From Paeniglutamicibacter antarcticus_C (GTDB lineage: Bacteria; Actinomycetota; Actinomycetes; Actinomycetales; Micrococcaceae), in contig NZ_BAABLK010000037.1 of NCBI RefSeq assembly GCF_039544305.1, positions 124,001-188,000 of the forward strand: a DNA stretch of 64,000 bases, written 5' to 3'. The translations under genes and the position numbers were made by a program. Positions 16,942 to 26,339 of this stretch are shown in pieces (position 1 is the first letter of the stretch; the number at the start of each line of letters is the position of its first letter). A model generated the notes under the pieces. That model did no database searches. It was not told the origin of the DNA and saw only the letters and a program-made list of their open reading frames with translations.

Positions 16942-18396
16942 ATGGCAAATCACCAGTTCATCAATGGCTAGTACCGTCGTGGCCGCGGGGCCGAGGTCAA
17001 GCTGATCAACCCTGCCACCGGGATAATCACCGGAACCCAGTTCCACGCCAGCATCCAGGACGCCGTGGCTGCTGGCAAGGCGGCCCTGCCGATTTGCTCC
17101 GGACTCCTGCCGGGAAAACGCTCCAGCGCGATGCTCGCCTTCGCGGCCGAAGTCCAGCGCAGGGCAGGGGCGTTCGCCGCGTTGGAGACCGAGCAAACGG
17201 GCAAGAGCCTGCGCCTGGCCACCGGTTTCGATGTCCCGGGCACGATCGACAACATCCAGTTCTTAGCCAGAGCTGCCCGCCAGCTCTCGAGCGTGGCAGC
17301 CGGGAAATATGGTACTGGGGGCACCTCGATGGTCCGCCGGGAGGCGATAGGGGTCATCGGATCGATTGCCCCGTGGAACTACTCGCTGCAGATGGCGGCC
17401 TGGAAGGTTCTGTCCGCGATCGCGGACGGGAACACGATAGTGCTCAAGCCCGCGGAGAACACCCCCAGGACATCGTTGCTCTTCGAAGAGGCCGCCAGTG
17501 CTGCGGGGATCCCCGACGGGGTCATCAACATCATCGCGGGCCGCGGCCGGGATGTTGGCGAGCATCTCGTTGCCCACCGGGATATGGCAATGGTTTCCTT
17601 CACCGGTTCCACCGCCGTGGGCCGCAGGATCATGGCGCTGGCCGCCGAGTCGGGCAAACGGGTCCACCTGGAGTTGGGCGTCAAGGCTTCGATGGTCATC
17701 TTCGACGATGCAGATATCGAGGCCGCCGCCCACGGTGCCGTAGCCGGGTCCATCATCAACGCAGGACTGCACTGCGGCGACGCGTGCCCACATCCAGCGC
17801 CCCCTGTTCGAGGCCTTCACCACGCGGGTCGCGGAACTGATGGACACCGTCGTGCTGGGAGCCCCGATCGATATGGGCTCGCTGATCACCACCAAGCACC
17901 GGGACATTGTTGCCGTATTCGTCGAGCGGGCCAAGGAAGCCGGTGCCCGTGTGCTCGCCGGCGGCGTGGCGCCGGGCGGAGACCTGGCGGCCGGGGCGTA
18001 CTACCGCCCGACGTTGATCATCGATGCTGCACAGGACTCCGAGGTGGTGCAGCAAGAGATCTTCGGGCCCGTGCTCGTCGCCTTGCCCCTCGATATCGAC
18101 GACGAGGGCATCGAATTGGCCAATGACACGATCTACGGGTTGGCGGCTTCGGCCCGGACGCGCGACGTGAACCGCTCGATGCGGGCCAGTGCGGAATCCA
18201 GGCAGGATGCGTATGGATCAACGACCACATTCCCGTGGTTTCCGAGCTGCCGCACGGAGGGTACAAGTCTTCGGGGTTCGGCAACGACATGTCGATCTAC
18301 TCCCTGGAAGAGTGCGCGAACATCAAGCACGTCTCCATCAGCCGTGATACCAATGCGCACAAGGAACGGCAGGACGTGGTCTTCCGCACTTGCTAG
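16942..18396 (+). pseudogene. Broken aminobutyraldehyde dehydrogenase (paralogue of 9923-11407)
   Basis: The remains follow the intact dehydrogenase from end to end: FDVPGTIDNIQFLARAARQL, SIAPWNYSLQMAAWK and FTGSTAVGRRI. The reading frame is destroyed by an in-frame TAG at 16969 after nine codons, a frameshift near 17765 just before the catalytic-Cys region, and another near 18190. The usual LELGGK motif reads LELGVK. After the last shift the frame gives CVWINDHIPVVSELPHGGYK. The gene began only 9 bases after the aminotransferase stop, so it was the second gene of that operon. Confidence 0.88.
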
Positions 18397-18440
18397 CCGC
18401 TCCGACGGCCAGCTGCAAGGTTACGAGGAAAAAACCAGCC

Positions 18441-18641
18441 AGCGGGCGCAAGATTCACACCCTGATGGGTGGACTGTTCCTTTTCTTGACGTTGGGCATG
18501 CTCATTCTTGGCGCCGTTTGATCCGACTCCGCCACCGACCCAGATGCCTGGATACCGGTGGCAGCTGTGTCGTGGTTGGTTGCGGTGGCGGAAATTCCTG
18601 TTTGGATAGTCTGGGGGATCAAGCGCTCGCGATCGAGGTAA
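18441..18641 (+). pseudogene. Relic of a membrane permease C-terminus
   Basis: One frame reads KIHTLMGGLFLFLTLGMLIL, then GAV, an in-frame TGA at 18519, and continues DAWIPVAAVSWLVAVAEIPV and a basic tail. Two hydrophobic segments with a short polar link suggest the tail of an amino acid permease. No start or upstream part remains. It directly follows the dehydrogenase pseudogene. The rest of 18397-18859 shows no gene. Confidence 0.4.
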
Positions 18642-18859
18642 TCGGGCCTGTGATGGACCCGTGGCTGTTTGGTTGCTACATGGCCTGCTGGTACCGAACG
18701 AGTGGATACATTGGCTTCCTCCTCAAGAAATGAGACTTCCCTTTTGACGGGAAGCGCAAGCATGACCCCTGAGACTTTCGAGGAATCCAACGTTTCACTC
18801 GCCCGCGGGAAAGCTAGGCTCAACATATAGGGCGAGCCTGCACCTATACGTTGAGCGGC

Positions 18860-20257
18860 TCAGCGGGTGAGCACCGTGGACTTGACGTCGGCTGGAAGCA
18901 CTCGCTTGTCGAAAATGGTGGCTCCGATTTCCTGTTCGGCCTGGTTTTCAATGGACAGGTCGATGCCGGTGCGGTCCTTGAGCAGGCTCACTGCGCCCAA
19001 CGACACCAGGGTGATGGCCAACAGGTACACCGAGACTGCTGTGGTGCTGCCGGTGGCCTGGACCAGGTCGGTGGCGATCATCGGGGCAAATGCACCGCCG
19101 AGGATCGCCCCCAGGGCGTAGGAGATCGAGACCCCGGAAAAGCGCACCGAGGCAGGGAACAGCTCCGAGTACAGTGCCGCCTGCGGACCGTAGGAAAGGC
19201 CCAGCCCGACGGCGAAGAGCGCGAATCCGAGGTAGAGCAGGCCCAGATTGGCGGAGTTAACCAGCCAGAACAACGGGAACACGCACAGCGCCTGGGAGAC
19301 GAAACCGATGATGTAGGTTTTCTTGCGCCCGATCTTGTCGGCCATGAAACCGGAGAGCAAGGTGAAGATGAACCACATCACCGCACCGAAGGACACAGCA
19401 AGCAGGACCTGGGTCCGGGTGAAGCCGATGGGTCCCTCGGGATCGGTCATATAGGCCTGCAGGAAGCCACCGGTGGTCATGTAGCCGGCGGCGTTGTTCT
19501 CGGCGAAGACCAGCGCGGCAAGGACAACCAGGAGCCAGTGCTTGCGGAACAGCTCGACGGCGGGGACCTTGGTCTGCTTCTTCTTGGCGGCGATTTCCTC
19601 GAAGATCGGGGATTCCTCAACGGAGCGGCGGATGAAGTATCCGACGACGATCAGTATGAAGCTGAGCAGGAACGGCACGCGCCAGCCCCAGGCTATGAAG
19701 GCCTCACCCGGGGAAACGATCCCGGTCATGATGGCCATGACGCCGGAGGCCAACAGCATGCCCAGCGGAACGCCGAGCTGCGGGAAAGCACCGGCGCGGC
19801 CGCGGCCGTCCTTGGGAGCGTGCTCCACTGCCATCAAGACCGCGCCTCCCCATTCGCCTCCGGCCGAGATGCCCTGCAGGATGCGCAAGGTCAGCAGTAG
19901 GATTGGGGCGACGGCCCCGGCAGTGGCGAACGTCGGCAGCACGCCAATGAGCGTGGTGGCCGAGCCCATCATGATCAAGGTCAGCACCAACATGGCGCGG
20001 CGTCCGATCTTGTCGCCGAAGTGTCCGGCCAAGAATGCGCCCAACGGGCGGAAGAGGAAGGATATGCCCACGGAGGCGAAGGCGAGCAGTAATCCGATCT
20101 CGGCACCAGCCGGTTTGAAGAAGAGCTCGGCGAATATCAGGCCTGCTGCCGTCGCATAGATGAAGAAGTCGTACCACTCGATGGTGGTGCCGATGATGGT
20201 GGCGAAGGCGACCCGGCGCTGGTTGGCGCGTTGGGTTGGGGTTTGGGTGCGGCTCAT
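18860..20257 (-). CDS. MHS-family MFS transporter (metabolite:H+ symporter)
   Basis: The 465-residue transporter has twelve hydrophobic segments. RVAFATIIGTTIEWYDFFIY at the start, GHFGDKIGRR in the first cytoplasmic loop and LQGISAGGEWGGAV are typical of the MHS group that takes up shikimate, alpha-ketoglutarate, proline/betaine or aromatic acids. AGGAG lies well placed before the ATG. It is on the same strand as, and 219 bases behind, the ferredoxin reductase, so it may import the substrate of the P450 system; the substrate is unknown. Confidence 0.87.
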   Translation of the reverse strand: MSRTQTPTQRANQRRVAFATIIGTTIEWYDFFIYATAAGLIFAELFFKPAGAEIGLLLAFASVGISFLFRPLGAFLAGHFGDKIGRRAMLVLTLIMMGSATTLIGVLPTFATAGAVAPILLLTLRILQGISAGGEWGGAVLMAVEHAPKDGRGRAGAFPQLGVPLGMLLASGVMAIMTGIVSPGEAFIAWGWRVPFLLSFILIVVGYFIRRSVEESPIFEEIAAKKKQTKVPAVELFRKHWLLVVLAALVFAENNAAGYMTTGGFLQAYMTDPEGPIGFTRTQVLLAVSFGAVMWFIFTLLSGFMADKIGRKKTYIIGFVSQALCVFPLFWLVNSANLGLLYLGFALFAVGLGLSYGPQAALYSELFPASVRFSGVSISYALGAILGGAFAPMIATDLVQATGSTTAVSVYLLAITLVSLGAVSLLKDRTGIDLSIENQAEQEIGATIFDKRVLPADVKSTVLTR

Positions 20258-20476
20258 GATGCTCCTGATGGGGGGAGTCGTGCACCGGGGCCGAACGGTC
20301 CGGTGGCATAGCGAGTGTTGATATTTTGGGCTGTAACCTGCACAGCCCGAGTCGTGTCAGGGCGAATCGGCTAGATAAAATCCACGGAGGCGTACTGGCC
20401 TTCCGCGGCGGCGGAAGAGAGCGTTGTGTTCGTCCCATCGCCCGCTGAGAACCGAAGGCCTGATTGCCGCGCCGTC

Positions 20477-21727
20477 TTAGGCGGGTACCGCCTGAGTCTC
20501 CTTCGCCAAGGCCTTGAGGCTGAATCCGGGTGCTGTGAGGCCCTGCGGCGTCAGCTTGATGCCGCGGGCGACGAGCTTGCGGGCGGCAATGTGGTCCGCC
20601 GCCGAATTCACTGATTCGACTGCCGCCAACACCCCGTCGCGCAGCAGTGCAATGGAGAACTTTCCGGTGCTGGGGTCCCCTAGCACTACCGGTTCGTCGC
20701 TTGGTGCAGAAATGCCGGCGATCTGAAGTCGAATTTTTCCCTGCGTGCTCCAGAACCACGGGACCTCGGTGTAGTGATCGCGTGCCCCCAGGATGCTGCG
20801 CGCCGCGTGCCGGCCGTGGTCGGTCGCGTTTTGCACCGATTCGATGCGGGTGGTGGTCCCGGTGTGGATGCTGGGGAACGCGGCGCAGTCCCCGACGGCC
20901 AAAACGCCGTCCACCGAGGTGCACAGGGAGGAATCGACAAGGATGCCGTTCTCAACGGCCAAACCGGCCGCTTGCGCCAGCTCGGTGCGCGGGATGACGC
21001 CCACGCCGTAGAGGACCAGATCCGCGGCGTAGCGTTCACCGGTGGTCGACTCGACGCCCAGGTCTTCTCCGTCGCGGTGTATGGCCGCGACACCTTCGTT
21101 CAGGCGCAGGTCGATGCCGTCGGCCGTGTGTCGGGAGGCGAACCAGTCAGAGCACGTTGCTGATAACGCCCGGCCCATGGGGCGAGGGGCGAATTCCAGC
21201 ACGGTGACCTCAAGGCCCCGGGCCTTGGCCCCGGCGGCGAACTCCAACCCGATGAACCCGGCACCGATCACCACCACTTTGCGGGCGTTGGACAGCGCGC
21301 CCTGGAGGTTTGTTGCGTCGTAGAGCGTGCGCAGCGCATGGACCCCGGCCAGATCCGCTCCGGAGCAGGGAAGCGGACGGTTGGCGGCGCCAGTGGCGAA
21401 GACCAAGTGTGCGTATTCCAGCACGCTCCCGTCTTCGAGGGTGACGGCGCGGGCAGTCGTGTCCACGGCGGCTGCCCGGCCGGTGAGCAAGGTGATGTTC
21501 TTCTCGAGGAAGAAATTCGGGCCGCGCAAGGGCAATGGCGCTGCGGGTGTATCTGCTGCCAAGTAGTCCTTGGACAGCGGGGGACGCTGGTAGGGGACGC
21601 CATCCTCGTCGTGAAGGATGGTGATGTTCCCGGTGTGGCCCTCGGAGCGCAGGGAGTCGGCGACCTGGATCCCCGACTGTCCGGCACCGATGATCAGGAC
21701 AGGGGCGTGTAACTTGGCTGCTTCCAT
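20477..21727 (-). CDS. NAD(P)H-dependent ferredoxin reductase for the P450 system
   Basis: This 416-residue FAD protein resembles putidaredoxin reductase. PVLIIGAGQSGIQVADSLR binds FAD, KVVVIGAGFIGLEFA binds the pyridine nucleotide, and GVLAVGDCAAFPS is the late FAD motif. The ATG at 21727 lies 5 bases after the ferredoxin stop, so the two are coupled; a longer frame would run through the ferredoxin gene. It passes electrons to the [2Fe-2S] ferredoxin encoded directly upstream. Confidence 0.9.
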   Translation of the reverse strand: MEAAKLHAPVLIIGAGQSGIQVADSLRSEGHTGNITILHDEDGVPYQRPPLSKDYLAADTPAAPLPLRGPNFFLEKNITLLTGRAAAVDTTARAVTLEDGSVLEYAHLVFATGAANRPLPCSGADLAGVHALRTLYDATNLQGALSNARKVVVIGAGFIGLEFAAGAKARGLEVTVLEFAPRPMGRALSATCSDWFASRHTADGIDLRLNEGVAAIHRDGEDLGVESTTGERYAADLVLYGVGVIPRTELAQAAGLAVENGILVDSSLCTSVDGVLAVGDCAAFPSIHTGTTTRIESVQNATDHGRHAARSILGARDHYTEVPWFWSTQGKIRLQIAGISAPSDEPVVLGDPSTGKFSIALLRDGVLAAVESVNSAADHIAARKLVARGIKLTPQGLTAPGFSLKALAKETQAVPA

Positions 21728-21732
21728 GGCGG

Positions 21733-22056
21733 CTACACCTGGTCCGAAGGAACATCGACGACAATGTTCGACAGCGTGGAGGACATCTTGATTTGGCAAC
21801 CCAGGCGCGAGGACTCGGTCCGCTCGGCCGTGGTGCAGTCGAGCATTTCCTCCTCGTCGTCGCTGATCTCGGGCAACTGGTCGGCGAATTCCGGACGGAC
21901 GAAGACATGGCAGGTCGCGCACATGGCTTGGCCACCGCATTCGCCCACGATTCCCTCGATGCCGTTGGTGACAGCGGCGCGCATCAACGAGGTGCCCTCG
22001 TCTACGGTGAGAACCGTGGCTTCTCCGGATGGCTGGGTGAAGGTAATGGTAGGCAT
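21733..22056 (-). CDS. [2Fe-2S] ferredoxin, putidaredoxin-like
   Basis: Electron carrier of 107 residues. The cluster ligands are Cys40, Cys46, Cys49 and Cys87 in GECGGQAMCATCH and LGCQ, almost the same spacing as putidaredoxin. It shuttles single electrons from the reductase (next gene) to the P450 (previous gene) in the cytosol. The three genes lie in the order P450, ferredoxin, reductase on the minus strand. Confidence 0.93.
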   Translation of the reverse strand: MPTITFTQPSGEATVLTVDEGTSLMRAAVTNGIEGIVGECGGQAMCATCHVFVRPEFADQLPEISDDEEEMLDCTTAERTESSRLGCQIKMSSTLSNIVVDVPSDQV

Positions 22057-22114
22057 GTCGGTGTTCCTTAGAAGTGGATTCGGCTGAAGCTTTAGAAAGG
22101 GCGAGGTTCAGGGA

Positions 22115-23407
22115 CTAGCCCCAGAGCACCGCCATCTTGGTCATGCCGCGGAAAACCCAGCCGGCATCGATGGTCTCTCCGGCGGGATCCAGTCGAAGAT
22201 TCGGCAGCTTCTCGAACACCGAAGGCATCGCGACCTGGGCTACCTGGGCGCGGGCGATCCAGGTGCCGGCGCAGAAGTGCACACCGCCACCGAAGCCCAG
22301 GTGCGGTTTCTTCGGGCGGAAGATGTTGAAAGCTTCCGGGTCCTCGAAGACCTTTGGGTCACGGTTGGCGGCGCCCAGCACCACGCCCAGGCGCGCGCCC
22401 TTGGGCAGGTTGACCCCTTCCAGTACGACATCCTTGGTGGTTTCACGCGGGTACATGCCAATCGGTGCGACCCAGCGGACCGACTCCTCGAAGGCGACCG
22501 AGTGGAGCTTGGGCTCGGCCAGCACGGCGGCCAGTTGGTCCGGGTTGTTCAACAGCGCCCACACGGTGGTGGCCAGCACATCGCGTGGCTCGTTCAGTCC
22601 GCCGCCGATGGTCATTTTCAGGTTGGCGCGGATCGCCTCGAGCGGGATCGGCATGGAGGACAGGCCCGAGATCAGCGAGGGCTCCGGGTTCTTGGCCAGG
22701 TAGGGCAGCATCTCGTCGATCGCGGCATCGACCTCGTCCGAGGACTTCTTGGCCAGCGCCCAGACATCGGGATCATCGGCGTAGTTGCCGGTCCCGTCGA
22801 TCAATGTCTGGCTCCAGCGCTGCAGGTCTTGCTGCGTGGCGTTATGGAATCCCATGACCATGCGCAGGTTTTCACCGGTGTAGGGGGCCGCGTAGTCCCA
22901 GACAAAGTCGGCGCCCGGGCCCTTGTCCAGCAGTTCGGCGAGGTACTTCTCGTTATTGGCCTCGAAGATGGCGTTCCAGTGCTTTTTGATGGTGCCCGGA
23001 CGCAGGGTGGCCCCGTAGGAGTCGCGGTCGACCTGATGCTCGGGATTGTCCTTGCGCAGCATCGAATGGCCCATCGAGCGCTTCATCAAGGAATTGTGCT
23101 CGTCGGCCGAGTAGATGGCCTCGTCCTGCTCGATCTCGTGGCAGGCGGCGTATGAGGTGACCATGTAGCGGTTGACCGCGGGGACCCAATGCACGGCTGC
23201 TTCTCCACGCATCCTGCGGTAGATCGGGAACGGATCACGGTACAGATCCTCGATCGTCACCCAGTCGGCAACCGGGGCTTCGATGCCGGTCGCGGCGGCT
23301 TCGCCGGTGGCGGGAACCTGCGCCATGAGGGCAGCTAGCTCGGCCGGATCGGTGGGAAGCTCCCCGGTGAACGGGCATCCGGTGGTGCTGCTGGGCTGGT
23401 TGCTCAT
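22115..23407 (-). CDS. Cytochrome P450 monooxygenase, class I
   Basis: A full-length 430-residue bacterial P450. Cys379 in FGGGVHFCAG is the haem thiolate, Glu308 and Arg311 form the K-helix ExxR, and ANRDPKVFEDPEAF is the usual meander. The I-helix, however, reads IGGGLNEPRD (267-276) where most P450s have (A/G)Gx(D/E)T, so the O2-activating Thr is absent or displaced. It has its own ferredoxin and reductase, a following MHS importer and a divergent LysR regulator. These suggest oxidation of a small imported organic acid or aromatic, but the substrate is unknown. AGGAG precedes the ATG. Confidence 0.92.
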   Translation of the reverse strand: MSNQPSSTTGCPFTGELPTDPAELAALMAQVPATGEAAATGIEAPVADWVTIEDLYRDPFPIYRRMRGEAAVHWVPAVNRYMVTSYAACHEIEQDEAIYSADEHNSLMKRSMGHSMLRKDNPEHQVDRDSYGATLRPGTIKKHWNAIFEANNEKYLAELLDKGPGADFVWDYAAPYTGENLRMVMGFHNATQQDLQRWSQTLIDGTGNYADDPDVWALAKKSSDEVDAAIDEMLPYLAKNPEPSLISGLSSMPIPLEAIRANLKMTIGGGLNEPRDVLATTVWALLNNPDQLAAVLAEPKLHSVAFEESVRWVAPIGMYPRETTKDVVLEGVNLPKGARLGVVLGAANRDPKVFEDPEAFNIFRPKKPHLGFGGGVHFCAGTWIARAQVAQVAMPSVFEKLPNLRLDPAGETIDAGWVFRGMTKMAVLWG

Positions 23408-23466
23408 GTGTGTACTCCTGGGCCGACGGAACCTTGATGATCGTGACTACCAGTGTGAGCGAGGGC

Positions 23467-23500
23467 ATATCGTCAGGTAAAGTACTTGTTTTAGCGATAT
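23467..23500. promoter_or_regulatory. Candidate LysR binding region between P450 and LysR genes
   Basis: ATATCG (23467-23472) and CGATAT (23495-23500) form an inverted repeat around an AAGTACTT palindrome (23480-23487). The site lies in the 117-bp divergent region, where LysR regulators usually bind. Assignment is by position. Confidence 0.45.
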
Positions 23501-23524
23501 ATCCACGGTTTGGGAGTGGTAGTG

Positions 23525-24421
23525 ATGGCGCGCTATACCTTGCGGCAGCTCGAATGCTTCGTTGCCGTGGGTGAACAGGGCTCCATTGCCGCGGCCGCGT
23601 CGGCGCTGCTGGTCTCTCCCTCGGCGGTCACCGGGGCATTGAATGAGTTGGAGCGCATCTTCGCCACCCAACTGACCATCAGGCGAAAGGCCCACGGAGT
23701 GACCCTGACGCCCTCCGGGGATTACGTGCTCGCCCATGCGCGTAGCCTCCTGCATGCGGCCACCGACCTTCAAACCCTGGCGGCCAGTTCGGGGAAAGCG
23801 CTGCGCGGGCAACTTGTGGTTGGATGCTATTCCTCGCTGGCCCCGACGCTGCTGACCGAGCTGCTGGCAGAATTCAGCACACGGCATCCGGAAGTGGAGC
23901 TCGAGTTCCATGCCGGAACCCAGCATCAGATCCACCAGATGCTGCTTGCCGGGCGCCTGGACTTGGGTATTGCCTACGATTTGGCGGTCCCTGCCGGGCT
24001 GGTCAAGCGCAAGCTGGCCGATTCGGTGCCCACTGTAGTGCTGCCGGCCGACCATGGACTTGCCGCACGCGAGCACGTCGCACTGAGCGAGCTGGTCAAC
24101 GAGCCAATGATCCTTCTAGACGTGGACCCAAGCCGCCAGAACACCGAGATGATGTTTTCCGCGGAGGGGCTTGCTCCGTGGGTCCGCTTCCGCACCACAG
24201 ACTTCGAGACCACCCGTTCCATGGTGGCGCGCGGCATGGGATACGCCATCTTGGTCCAGCGCCCGGCCGGGGACGTGAGTTACGAAGGTCGGCCCTTGGC
24301 GGTGCGCCCGATCCATCCAGGGGTCCAGCATGTTCCGGTGTCCATCGTGTGGCCCGAGAAGACCAAGCTTTCGGCTGCGGCCGAGGCCATGCTGGATCTT
24401 GCCCGGGCACTTCACGGCTAG
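23525..24421 (+). CDS. LysR-family regulator of the P450 operon
   Basis: A 298-residue LysR protein. The N-terminal winged helix is clear (YTLRQLECFVAVGEQGSIAA, then SPSAVTGALNELE), and the effector domain starts near residue 90 (GQLVVGCYSSLAPTLLTELL). The ATG at 23525 starts directly at the helix; a TTG 15 bases earlier is possible but less likely. Divergent from the P450 gene, it probably activates it in response to the substrate or a product. Confidence 0.87.
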   Translation: MARYTLRQLECFVAVGEQGSIAAAASALLVSPSAVTGALNELERIFATQLTIRRKAHGVTLTPSGDYVLAHARSLLHAATDLQTLAASSGKALRGQLVVGCYSSLAPTLLTELLAEFSTRHPEVELEFHAGTQHQIHQMLLAGRLDLGIAYDLAVPAGLVKRKLADSVPTVVLPADHGLAAREHVALSELVNEPMILLDVDPSRQNTEMMFSAEGLAPWVRFRTTDFETTRSMVARGMGYAILVQRPAGDVSYEGRPLAVRPIHPGVQHVPVSIVWPEKTKLSAAAEAMLDLARALHG

Positions 24422-24596
24422 TCCAGCGATAGGGGTAGACATCTCCTACGCCGGGAAGGGCATGACAAGAGATCGACCCGACCCCTGTAAAGCCGGGGAA
24501 ATTGGAACCCGCACCGGGTTGGCCGATGACAAAACGGTTCGATAACCCCGAAAAAGTGCTTCCATGATGGAACTACCTAGGAGTAGTGTGTGAACC

Positions 24597-26294
24597 GTGG
24601 AAGCAACTACAGACAGATACGTGAAATTGCGCTGGTTCGGTCTCGGGGCCATCAGCTTGTCCGTGGCCCTGATCATCATGGACAGCACCATCGTGGCGGT
24701 CGCGGTTCCGGCGATCATCAACGACCTGGGCCTGAGCACCACCGAGGTCCAGTGGATCCAAGAAATCTACACCTTGGTCTTCGCCGCGCTGCTGCTGGTC
24801 TGGGGAAGGATTGCGGACCGGGTGGGGCGACGCCGGATCTTGGTGCTCGGCATCCTGCTCTTCTTGGTGAGCTCGGCATTGTGCGCGCTGGCGCCCTCGG
24901 GGATGTGGTTGATCGCGGCGCGTGCCGTCCAGGGAATCGGCGGGTCAATGATCCTTCCCACCACCCTCTCACTGCTCAACGCCAACTTCCGTGGCAAGGA
25001 GCGCACGATCGCCTTCGCCGTATGGGGCTCGACCATCGGTGGCATGGCCGCCGTGGGGCCCATCGTCGGAGGCTGGCTGACCTCTTCCTACAGCTGGAAC
25101 TGGGCGTTTTTGATCAACGTCCCGCTCGGGTTGATAGCCGCAGGCGGGGTGCTGTACTTCGTTGCCGAGTCCCGGGAGACCGCCACCGGGAGGCTCGATG
25201 ACTACCTCGGTGCCTTGCTCTCCGTGGTGGGCTTTGGATCTTTGGCCTTCGGCCTGATCGAGGGGCGCCACTACGGGTGGTGGAGCGCCAACTCCGATGC
25301 ACCCTTCTCCCTCTTCGGGCTTTCCCCGGTACCGGCGACCTTCGTTTTGTCCATCCTGGCGCTGGCCGGGTTTATCGCGCTGGAGCGTTCGCGGTCACAG
25401 GCCAATCGTAGTGTTCTGCTTGATCTCTCCTTGTTCAATATCTCCTCTTTCTCACGCGGAAACCTCACTGCATTGACGGTGAGCCTAGGTGAGTTCGGGT
25501 TGATCCTTTCCCTTCCGCTGTGGTTCCAGAACGTTCTTGGTCTCAGCGCACTCCAGGCGGGTCTGGCCTTGGTGCCGCTGGCAGTGGGATCCTTCGTGGC
25601 CTCGGGTGCAATCTCGGCGCTGTCCAAGTCGCTGCCCGCGGTGCGCATGGTGCAGCTGGGCGTTGGATTGGAGATCATCTCGGTCGCCACCCTGGCCTTG
25701 TTGATCCGACCGGATTCCTCCACATGGATGACGTCGGTGATCCTCTTTGTCTATGGGATCGGGGTGGGGTTCGCCACCGCCCAGCTGACCCAAGTGGTCT
25801 TGGCCGATGTTCCGGTGCAGCAATCGGGACAGGCCGCCTCCACGCAGTCCACCGCACGCCAAGTGGGCTCGGCACTGGGAATCGCGATCTTGGGCACCGC
25901 ATTGTTCACCACCTTGAAGAATTCCACCGAGTCCCAGGTCTCGGGGCTGGTGGCCCAGTTCCCGCAACTGAAGGGTGCCGTCGACTCGGTGACCCACAGC
26001 TCGGGCGGAACGATCTCCGCACTGGCATCAAATCCGCAAACGGCAGCCATCGCCGATGCGGCGCGCAACGCATTGACTCAAGGTGTCTCCGTGGCCGCCT
26101 GGATAGCGGCCGGCGTCCTGGTGCTGGGCCTGCTGACAAGCCTGCGGCTCAAGCCCGCGATGCCGCACGATGAGGAGCCGGCGGTGGGCGACGAGGTCGA
26201 GACAAAAAATCCACGGCATGCCCGGGATGCCCCGGCCATCGGCAGACCAAGCGCGACGCAACAGGGACGGTCCGAGGGAACCACGGACAGCTGA
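24597..26294 (+). CDS. DHA2-family MFS drug exporter (14 TM)
   Basis: The protein has 565 residues and about fourteen hydrophobic segments, the size of the QacA/EmrB group. Motifs visible are LIIMDSTIVAVAVPAI (DHA2 motif D1), GRIADRVGRRR (motif A) and VQGIGGSMILPTTLSLL, with WGSTIGGMAAVGPIVGGWL (motif C). It exports hydrophobic compounds using the proton gradient. The GTG start follows AGGAG at a longish spacing. The gene is convergent with the glycosyltransferase operon. Confidence 0.85.
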   Translation: MEATTDRYVKLRWFGLGAISLSVALIIMDSTIVAVAVPAIINDLGLSTTEVQWIQEIYTLVFAALLLVWGRIADRVGRRRILVLGILLFLVSSALCALAPSGMWLIAARAVQGIGGSMILPTTLSLLNANFRGKERTIAFAVWGSTIGGMAAVGPIVGGWLTSSYSWNWAFLINVPLGLIAAGGVLYFVAESRETATGRLDDYLGALLSVVGFGSLAFGLIEGRHYGWWSANSDAPFSLFGLSPVPATFVLSILALAGFIALERSRSQANRSVLLDLSLFNISSFSRGNLTALTVSLGEFGLILSLPLWFQNVLGLSALQAGLALVPLAVGSFVASGAISALSKSLPAVRMVQLGVGLEIISVATLALLIRPDSSTWMTSVILFVYGIGVGFATAQLTQVVLADVPVQQSGQAASTQSTARQVGSALGIAILGTALFTTLKNSTESQVSGLVAQFPQLKGAVDSVTHSSGGTISALASNPQTAAIADAARNALTQGVSVAAWIAAGVLVLGLLTSLRLKPAMPHDEEPAVGDEVETKNPRHARDAPAIGRPSATQQGRSEGTTDS

Positions 26295-26339
26295 TCAGGC
26301 CCTGCGGGAATCCTCTCCTAGAGCCAACGTCGTGATCAA

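Noticed and set aside
18851..19900. 349-residue plus-strand open frame
   Set aside because: It lies opposite the MHS transporter and has a low-complexity Gly/Glu/Gln composition; the transporter frame explains the region.
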